6,329 nucleotides of DNA. Source: an uncultured Negativicutes bacterium (GTDB taxonomy: Bacteria; Bacillota; Negativicutes; Acidaminococcales; Acidaminococcaceae). How positions within the stretch are numbered: the first letter of the stretch is position 1; every line of letters starts with the position of its first letter. Shown here piece after piece: positions 1 to 5,095 of the stretch. The stretch spans positions 1 to 6,329 of the forward strand of contig CALAZX010000128.1 of NCBI GenBank assembly GCA_937926555.1. Reading direction: 5' to 3'. The notes below the pieces were generated by a model. That model ran no database searches and was not told the origin of the DNA. It worked only from the letters and a program-made list of their open reading frames with translations. Made by a program: the position numbers and the translations under genes.

Positions 1-6
1 TTTTTC

Positions 7-35
7 TATACAAAGCACCGCAAATATAGTAGAAT
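7..35 (+). promoter_or_regulatory. Probable promoter of the YbjN-like/Ca2+-ATPase operon
   Basis: A -35-like TATACA (7-12, 4 of 6 consensus bases) and a -10-like TAGAAT (30-35, 5 of 6) are separated by 17 bp, the optimal sigma70/sigmaA spacing. Transcription would start near 42, giving a 5' UTR of about 60 nt before the start codon at 105. An overlapping TATAGT at 25-30 is an alternative -10 but lacks a well-placed -35 inside the window. The T run at 1-5 could be the tail of an upstream terminator. This is inferred from sequence only. Confidence 0.45.
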
Positions 36-52
36 GGACTGGAGACATCATG

Positions 53-75
53 ACGGCAGGGAACCGTCCCGCCGT
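53..75 (+). other. 5' UTR hairpin with bulged A
   Basis: ACGGC (53-57) pairs with GCCGT (71-75) and GGGA (59-62) pairs with TCCC (67-70). A58 is bulged and ACCG forms a 4-nt loop, giving nine base pairs. It lies between the predicted transcription start and the ribosome binding site. No T run follows, so it is not an intrinsic terminator. It may stabilise the 5' end of the mRNA or bind a regulator; no known riboswitch is recognised. Confidence 0.4.
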
Positions 76-104
76 GAATAAAACAAGGAAGGATGAAGGA
101 AACA

Positions 105-773
105 ATGACCGACAATAAAGAGGTAATCAGAGGCAAAGCGATGAAGTTCGACACGTTCCTGGCGATGAACGACATCACCTATTTCTCCCGCGAGGAGCTG
201 GACGACCCCATGCACAGCGTGGTGTACCGCGCACATATGGGCGTGAACAACCGCATGCAGCCGGTACAGATCTTTCTGGATGATTCCGCCTACAGCATGA
301 TCAAGGTGCTCATCGCCTACCAGGCGGTGACCCAGAACAACAAGCCCCTGGTGCTTGATTTCATCAACGGGCTGAACGAGCAGCTGAAATCTTTCAAATA
401 CTATGTGGACGGGCAGCAGAACCTGTGCCTGGACATCGCCGTGGTGAATGACGCGGAGCATTTCGATCCGGACATGTTCTACCAGATGGTGAGCCTGGTG
501 ATGATGCACCTGAAGGAGCAGGACGCCAAGATCATGGAGGCGGTGAACTACCTCAGCGAGACCCAGAAGCAGATGCTGCAGGTGCTGAAAGACACTCCCG
601 CCGAGGATGTGGACAAGATGATGGAGCACTGCGCCGTGTCCGAGGCTGACGTGCAGCAGATGATCGTGGTCAACGGCTTCGCACCCGAAGAGGCCAAGTT
701 CCGCGCCCTGCTGACCCGCATGATTGTGGTGGACGACGCAAACGCCGCCGCTGAAGCGGAGAAGGAGAACTGA
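105..773 (+). CDS. Methionine-rich YbjN-like domain protein (222 aa)
   Basis: This is a small cytosolic protein of unproven function with no signal peptide or membrane segment. I chose ATG 105 (protein begins MTDNKEV) over ATG 93 because GAAGGA (95-100) sits 4 nt before it, whereas ATG 93 abuts its own AAGGAAGG. Residues about 25-150 read as an alpha/beta domain with alternating strands and helices; LVLDFINGLNEQL (82-94) followed by FKYYVDGQQNLCLDIAV (97-113) resembles the YbjN/type III secretion chaperone-like fold. Residues 150-222 look helical and end in an acidic, Ala/Glu-rich tail. Seventeen of 222 residues are Met (about 7.7%), which is unusually high, with a cluster at 124-134. Its stop is 37 nt before the Ca2+-ATPase start, so the two are probably cotranscribed, which suggests a link to the pump or to its chaperoning. 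The fold call is tentative and no enzymatic motif is seen. Confidence 0.75.
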   Translation: MTDNKEVIRGKAMKFDTFLAMNDITYFSREELDDPMHSVVYRAHMGVNNRMQPVQIFLDDSAYSMIKVLIAYQAVTQNNKPLVLDFINGLNEQLKSFKYYVDGQQNLCLDIAVVNDAEHFDPDMFYQMVSLVMMHLKEQDAKIMEAVNYLSETQKQMLQVLKDTPAEDVDKMMEHCAVSEADVQQMIVVNGFAPEEAKFRALLTRMIVVDDANAAAEAEKEN

Positions 774-792
774 GATAAGAACGACCCCTTTC

Positions 793-800
793 AAGGAGGA
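793..800 (+). promoter_or_regulatory. Strong ribosome binding site of the Ca2+-ATPase
   Basis: AAGGAGGA is a near-perfect anti-16S match ending 10 nt before ATG 811. It fixes the pump's start at 811. The same frame is open further upstream, back into the preceding gene, but has no comparable site there. An ATG at 800 overlaps this site, is in another frame and ends after nine codons, so it is not a credible start. Confidence 0.8.
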
Positions 801-810
801 TGAGAAGAGA

Positions 811-3447
811 ATGGCAAAATACGGTCTGACAGGTGAGGAAGCGAAGCGGTCCCGGGAGCAGTACGGGGACAACACACTGGCCCGTCCTGCGCAACAGACC
901 TTCTGGAAAAAACTGCTGGGCAATTTCAACGATCCCATCATCCGGATCCTGATCTTCGCCCTGCTGATCAACGTGGTATTCGTGTATATGGGCCATGCGG
1001 ACTGGCTGGAGACGGCCGGCATCTTCGCGGCCATCGTGCTGGCGACCTTCGTGTCCACCTGGTCGGAATACAGCAACGAGAACGCTTTCCAGAAACTCCA
1101 GGAGGAGGCCGGAAAGATCTACTGCAAGGTGTGGCGTGACGGGGAGCCTGTCTCCCTGCCCATCGACGACATCGTCACCGGCGACGCGGTGCAGCTGGAG
1201 TCCGGCGACAAGATCCCCGTGGACGGCATCCTGCTGGAAGGGTCCATCAAGGTGGACCAGGCGGCGCTGAACGGCGAGAGCGAGGAGGCCCCCAAGGAGG
1301 TGGCCGGCCCCGGTTTCCAATGGGGTGACAAGACGGACTTCCTGGACCACCACCGTCTTTACCGCGGTTCCGTGGTGGTGGAGGGCCAGGGTCTGATGCA
1401 GGCCATGAAAGTGGGCAACCACTCCGTCTACGGCCAGCTGACCCAGGAGCTGAAGGACGACGACAGGGACAGCCCGCTGAAAGTGAAACTGAAGGAGCTG
1501 GCCCGCAAGATCAGCTACTTCGGCTACAGCGGCGGTATCCTCATCGCCATCGCCGTGATGGTGCACAAGATGATGCTGGCCGGCGGCTGGAGCCGCTACA
1601 TGCTGGACACCGCCCAGGTGATGACGGACCTGGTGCAGGCCATCATCCTGTCGGTGATCATCATCGTCATGGCGGTGCCGGAAGGCCTGCCCCTGATGAT
1701 CGCCATCGTCTCCTCCCTGAACATGAAGAAGATGCTGCAGGACAACGTGCTGGTGCGCAAGCTCACCGGCATCGAGACCGCCGGCAGCCTGAACCTGCTG
1801 TACACGGACAAGACCGGCACCATCACCAAGGGACAGCTGGAAGTCATCGGCTTCATCAGCGGCGACATGCAGGAGTTCCCCTCCTTCGGGAAGCTCCCCG
1901 GCAAGCTGCAGCAGCTGGCCTATGAGAACGTGGTGTGGAACACCTCCGCCACGGTGACCGAGAACGGCATCCTGGGCGGCAACATCACCGAGCGGGCGCT
2001 GAACCTCTATGTGGGGGATTACCGCAGCGGCCGCAAGCTGGAGCGGACAGGTTTCGTCCCCTTCAACAGCGCTAACAAATACTCCTTCGCCACGGTGGCG
2101 GGGGAGGGGGAGGCCTACACTCTGGTGAAAGGCGCCCCGGAGAAGCTGGTGCGGATGTGCGATACCTACTGGACCGCCGACGGCAAGCAGCTTCCCCTGA
2201 CGGATGAGATGAAAGAGACACTGGACCGGCGGATGCTGGAACTGGCCGGACAGGCCATCCGCATGCTGGCCCTGTGCACATACGACAAGCCGGTGGAAGG
2301 CGAGAGCCTGCCGGAAGGCGGACTGGTCCTGGCAGGCGTCCTGGCCATCCGTGACGAGGTGCGGCCCGAGGCGGTGAAAGCCATCGCCGCCGTGCAGCGC
2401 GCCGGCGTGCAGATCGTCATGATCACCGGCGACCGGAAGGAGACCGCCATCGCCATCGCGAAAGACGCGGGCATCCTGCGGAACCCCAAGGACCAGGTGT
2501 GGACCAGCGACGACCTTGCCGCCATGAGCGACGAGGAGATCAAGCTGAACCTGCGCCACCTGCGGGTGGTGTCCCGGGCACTGCCTCTGGACAAGCTGCG
2601 CCTGGTGAAGCTCTCCCAGGAGATGAACCTGGTGGTGGGCATGACCGGCGACGGCGTCAACGACTCCCCGGCTCTGAAGAAGGCCGACGTGGGCTTCGCC
2701 ATGGGAAGCGGCACGGAAGTGGCCAAGGAGGCCGGCGACATCGTCATCCTGGACGACAACTTCCAGAGCATCGAGAAGGCCATCCTCTACGGACGGACCA
2801 TCTACAACTCCATCTGCAAGTTCATCGTCTTCCAGCTGTCCATCAACCTGTCGGCGGTGGCCATCAACTTCATCGCCCCCTTCATCGGCATCGACAAGCC
2901 CCTGACCATCATCCAGATCCTCTGGATCAACCTGGTGATGGATACCCTGGCGGCGCTGGCCTTCGGCGGCGAGCCCCCGCTGGACAAGTACCTGGACGAG
3001 CGGCCCAAAGACCGCAGCGGCCCCCTGGTGTCCAAGGACATGCTGACAAGCATCTGCCTCAGCGGTGCCTATATGACCGCCATCGCGGTGCTGTTCTACA
3101 AGAGCAGCTGGGTGGACCACCTGTTCCGGGATGCGCCGGACCATATCTACACCTACACCGGATTCTTCTGCGTGTACATCCTCATGGCGGTGGCCAACGG
3201 CTTCAACGTCCGTGTGGACGGCCTGAACCTGCTGGAGCATATCTCCCGCAACCAGGGCTTCCTCCGCGTCATGGGACTGATCGTGCTGATCCAGGTGGCG
3301 CTGACCTTCTTCGGCGGCCGTCTCCTGCGGATGGCGCCCCTGACCCTGCCGGAGTGGGGCGTGGTCATTCTCTTCTCCGTATCCATCATCGTGGTGGACC
3401 TGCTGCGCAAGCTGCTCACCGGGACGAAGGAGAAAGCCGCTCAGTGA
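811..3447 (+). CDS. PMCA-type (IIB) Ca2+-translocating P-type ATPase (878 aa)
   Basis: This integral membrane pump probably exports Ca2+ from the cytoplasm using ATP. Visible parts in order: cation-ATPase N-terminal region; M1 (about 43-61) and M2 (66-85); actuator domain with NGES at 154-157; M3 (236-255); M4 with PEGLP (E291); phosphorylation site DKTGT (D333); nucleotide-binding KGAPE (440-444); TGD (539-541); TGDGVND (612-618); and M5-M10 in the C-terminal third. Cation residues fit a single-site PMCA: E291 in M4, N707 and D711 in M6 (WINLVMDTLA). M5 has N679 but Ala682 where SERCA carries the site-I Glu. The M8-M9 stretch (about 796-836) also reads like PMCAs. Length is normal for a bacterial member, and no calmodulin-type tail follows M10. 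Oddities are NGES in place of TGES and Tyr-Thr in place of the usual Cys-Ser before DKTGT. It is the second gene of the operon, with a strong ribosome binding site. Family assignment is firm; Ca2+ specificity is inferred. Confidence 0.95.
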   Translation: MAKYGLTGEEAKRSREQYGDNTLARPAQQTFWKKLLGNFNDPIIRILIFALLINVVFVYMGHADWLETAGIFAAIVLATFVSTWSEYSNENAFQKLQEEAGKIYCKVWRDGEPVSLPIDDIVTGDAVQLESGDKIPVDGILLEGSIKVDQAALNGESEEAPKEVAGPGFQWGDKTDFLDHHRLYRGSVVVEGQGLMQAMKVGNHSVYGQLTQELKDDDRDSPLKVKLKELARKISYFGYSGGILIAIAVMVHKMMLAGGWSRYMLDTAQVMTDLVQAIILSVIIIVMAVPEGLPLMIAIVSSLNMKKMLQDNVLVRKLTGIETAGSLNLLYTDKTGTITKGQLEVIGFISGDMQEFPSFGKLPGKLQQLAYENVVWNTSATVTENGILGGNITERALNLYVGDYRSGRKLERTGFVPFNSANKYSFATVAGEGEAYTLVKGAPEKLVRMCDTYWTADGKQLPLTDEMKETLDRRMLELAGQAIRMLALCTYDKPVEGESLPEGGLVLAGVLAIRDEVRPEAVKAIAAVQRAGVQIVMITGDRKETAIAIAKDAGILRNPKDQVWTSDDLAAMSDEEIKLNLRHLRVVSRALPLDKLRLVKLSQEMNLVVGMTGDGVNDSPALKKADVGFAMGSGTEVAKEAGDIVILDDNFQSIEKAILYGRTIYNSICKFIVFQLSINLSAVAINFIAPFIGIDKPLTIIQILWINLVMDTLAALAFGGEPPLDKYLDERPKDRSGPLVSKDMLTSICLSGAYMTAIAVLFYKSSWVDHLFRDAPDHIYTYTGFFCVYILMAVANGFNVRVDGLNLLEHISRNQGFLRVMGLIVLIQVALTFFGGRLLRMAPLTLPEWGVVILFSVSIIVVDLLRKLLTGTKEKAAQ

Positions 3448-3486
3448 TGGCGGCGTGAGTCGTACCCAAAACAGAACTGAATAACG

Positions 3487-3534
3487 GCCGGACTCCCCGG
3501 GACGCCAGCGGGCGGATCTCCGGGAGGCTCCGGC
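3487..3534. repeat. Imperfect GC-rich inverted repeat downstream of the pump gene
   Basis: GCCGGA (3487-3492) is complementary to TCCGGC (3529-3534). Further partial pairing lies inside, such as CCC (3495-3497) with GGG (3522-3524) and CGCC (3503-3506) with GGCG (3511-3514). It could form a long irregular hairpin just before the main terminator. It may simply protect the transcript 3' end. No T run follows, so it is not a terminator by itself. Confidence 0.35.
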
Positions 3535-3546
3535 AGCGGCAATAGA

Positions 3547-3590
3547 AGAAGCGGCCGCACATCGTATTATCGCGATGTGCGGCCGCTTTT
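3547..3590. terminator. Bidirectional intrinsic terminator between convergent genes
   Basis: GCGGCCGCACATCG (3551-3564) is perfectly complementary to CGATGTGCGGCCGC (3573-3586), giving a 14-bp stem with an 8-nt loop. On the plus strand TTTT (3587-3590) follows and pairs partly with the AGAA before the stem. On the minus strand the stem is followed by TTCTTCTATT. The hairpin lies about 100 nt past the pump stop codon and about 30 nt past the stop of the oppositely oriented CNNM gene, so it can end both transcripts. Confidence 0.88.
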
Positions 3591-3617
3591 CTGCGCCTGT
3601 TTCTATATGGAGGGGAG

Positions 3618-4916
3618 TCAGCTCTCCTCTTTCTTCTCTTTGTCCGGCAGGACCTCCACCATGATCTCCAGGACACGGTTCTGCTGTGTCTTGTAGACGA
3701 TGACCTTCAGGTTGCGGTAGACGAAGCTGTCGCCCTTGGCGGGGATCTTCTCCAGGCTGTCCACCACCCAGCCGCTGATGGGCTGGTTCTCCAGGTTGTA
3801 CAGGTCGAAATCCAGCTGCAGGTATTCGAACATGTCGCGGAGGCTGGCGTTCCGGGAGTTGGAGTCGCAGGACACCAGGTAGCGCCGGTCCCCCAGCTTG
3901 TGGAAGACGGATACCGCCGTGTCGTACTCGTCCCAGATCTCGCCCACCAGCTCCTCCAGGATGTCCTCGATGGTGACGATGCCCGCCACGCCGCCGTAGC
4001 TGTCGATGACCACAGCCATCTGGTTCTTGGAGCGCTGCATGTTCTTCAGCACCAGGGACACTTTCGTGGACCGGTGCACGTACGTCGTGTGTTTCAGAAT
4101 TTTTTTCAGCTTGAAGCGGGGATTCCGCAGGTAGGCGCTGTAGAAATCCTTGGTATGGATGATGCCGATGATGTTGTCCTCGTCGGCGTCGTAGACCGGG
4201 ATACGGGAGAAGCTGTTGGAGGAGAAGATCCGGAAAATCTCCGCGTTGCTGTTGGTGATGTTGCAGGTCACCATGTCCACGCGGGGGGTGAGGATCTCTT
4301 TCACACGGATGTCGTTGAACTCGATGGCGGACTTGATCAGGTCGCTCTCGTCCTGGCTGATGGTGCCTTCTTTCTCCACTTCATCCACCATGACCTTCAG
4401 CTCGTCCTCGGAGATGCCGGGCCGCTTGAGGCTCTTGCCCACCAGGGCGTGGCCCACCATCTTCTTGATCTTCTCCAGCACCCAGTTCACCGGAGTGAAG
4501 ATGCGGGTGAGGAGGGTGAGGATGCGGTAGGTCTTCAGCAGGAAGGCCTCCGGATGCTCCTTGGCCAGACTCTTGGGGGAGATCTCGCCGAAAATCAGGA
4601 CGATCACCGTGGTGAACAGGGTGGATACCGTCAGCCCCGCGCTGCCCAGCAGCTGGATGAAGAAGACGGTGGCGATGGACGCCGCGGCGATGTTCACGAT
4701 GTTGTTGCCCACCAGGATGGTGGACAGCACCGAGTCGAAGTTGTCGATGAGTTTCAGGATGCCCTCGGCCTTCTTGTCGCCGGCCCGGGCCATGTGTTTG
4801 AGACGGATCTTGTTGCAGCTGCTGAGGGATGTCTCCGAAGCGGAGAAGAACGCCGACAGCAGGAACAGGAAGATCAGCGAGATGACGTAGAATGTGTGAC
4901 TACTGGCACTTTCCAT
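3618..4916 (-). CDS. CNNM/CorC-HlyC family divalent cation transporter (432 aa)
   Basis: This inner-membrane protein belongs to the DUF21-CBS-CorC_HlyC family, whose characterised members (CNNM, bacterial CorC, MpfA) export Mg2+ and related divalent cations. Older databases call it hemolysin-like. The DUF21 membrane domain spans about residues 8-190, with the family signatures FSASETSL (24-31), GNNIVNIAAASIAT (70-83) and GEISPKSLAKEHPE (110-123). Two CBS domains follow (about 205-262 and 272-328), ending in the hallmark GIVTIEDILEELVGEIWDEYD (312-332, shown here by its ends). The CBS pair usually binds ATP-Mg2+ as a sensor. A CorC_HlyC domain (about 345-422) and a charged tail close the protein. 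Length is typical and intact. ATG 4916 is chosen because AGGA (4924-4927) lies 7 nt upstream. It has its own promoter and leader and converges on the Ca2+-ATPase operon. Mg2+ as substrate is inferred from family knowledge; Co2+ or another divalent cation is possible. Confidence 0.93.
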   Translation of the reverse strand: MESASSHTFYVISLIFLFLLSAFFSASETSLSSCNKIRLKHMARAGDKKAEGILKLIDNFDSVLSTILVGNNIVNIAAASIATVFFIQLLGSAGLTVSTLFTTVIVLIFGEISPKSLAKEHPEAFLLKTYRILTLLTRIFTPVNWVLEKIKKMVGHALVGKSLKRPGISEDELKVMVDEVEKEGTISQDESDLIKSAIEFNDIRVKEILTPRVDMVTCNITNSNAEIFRIFSSNSFSRIPVYDADEDNIIGIIHTKDFYSAYLRNPRFKLKKILKHTTYVHRSTKVSLVLKNMQRSKNQMAVVIDSYGGVAGIVTIEDILEELVGEIWDEYDTAVSVFHKLGDRRYLVSCDSNSRNASLRDMFEYLQLDFDLYNLENQPISGWVVDSLEKIPAKGDSFVYRNLKVIVYKTQQNRVLEIMVEVLPDKEKKEES

Positions 4917-5057
4917 AGAACTTTCCTTTCCGAATGAGAGTGTGGTCCCAACTCCGCCCTGTCAGCGGGAGAGGGGATGGTGGCGCCGCGGTCCTCCGGA
5001 GAGGCTGCGGGCCCGGGATGCCGGTGGGCATCCGGTATCGATACAAAATAGTTATTA
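4917..5057 (-). promoter_or_regulatory. Structured 5' leader of the CNNM gene, unidentified
   Basis: From the predicted start near 5057 to the start codon there are about 140 nt of mostly GC-rich leader. Potential hairpins are: 5016-5022 with 5027-5033 (seven perfect pairs, 4-nt loop); 4993-4996 with 5001-5004 (four pairs, 4-nt loop); and 4952-4957 with 4965-4971 (six pairs, one bulge, 7-nt loop). A 10-bp palindrome, GTATCGATAC, lies at 5035-5044. The ribosome binding site (GGAAAGGA, 4924-4931 on the minus strand) follows the last hairpin. No T run follows any hairpin, so control by this leader, if any, would more likely act on translation. I do not recognise the M-box or the yybP-ykoY Mn2+ element. 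Confidence 0.4.
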
Positions 5058-5063
5058 CAGTAG

Positions 5064-5092
5064 ATTATAAGAAATTCCGCGGATTTGGTCAA
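5064..5092 (-). promoter_or_regulatory. Near-consensus promoter of the CNNM gene
   Basis: Read on the minus strand, TTGACC (5087-5092, 5 of 6 bases) and a perfect TATAAT (5064-5069) are separated by exactly 17 bp in a locally AT-rich patch. It begins two bases after the TGA stop of the lyase gene, so the CNNM gene need not depend on read-through from that gene. The predicted transcription start is near 5057. Confidence 0.82.
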
Positions 5093-5095
5093 ATC
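5082..5095. promoter_or_regulatory. Operator-like inverted repeat over the -35 box
   Basis: GATTTG-GT-CAAATC is an inverted repeat with perfect 6-bp arms and a 2-bp centre. It covers the whole -35 box of the CNNM promoter and reaches into the stop codon of the lyase gene. A dimeric repressor bound here would block RNA polymerase. The identity of any regulator is unknown, and chance occurrence is possible for a site of this size. Confidence 0.35.

Noticed and set aside
800..829. A nine-codon leader peptide overlapping the pump start
   Set aside because: Its ATG overlaps the pump's own ribosome binding site and it has no site of its own, so it is unlikely to be translated.
48..1076. A 342-codon minus-strand frame across the first gene and the start of the pump
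   Set aside because: It runs across an intergenic gap and two plausible plus-strand genes, in register with the first; the product is His/Val/Leu-rich with no family resemblance.
670..3240. An 856-codon open frame on the minus strand opposite the Ca2+-ATPase
   Set aside because: It is in exact codon register with the pump gene, so its stops would need TTA, CTA or TCA codons in the sense gene, which this G/C-ending codon use avoids. Its product is rich in His, Gln, Val and Gly and has no recognisable domain.
2499..3458. A 319-codon plus-strand frame inside the pump gene
   Set aside because: It is the shifted frame of a GC-rich gene, giving Arg/Pro/Gly/His-rich sequence; the pump frame holds all the conserved motifs there.
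3900..4937. A 345-codon open frame on the plus strand opposite the CNNM gene
   Set aside because: It has the same in-register antisense effect; the translation is Val/His/Asp-rich and low in motif content, while the minus-strand frame has clear CNNM domains.
4917..5057. M-box or yybP-ykoY riboswitch
   Set aside because: The leader is metal-transporter-adjacent and structured, but I could not match the conserved core sequences of either class.
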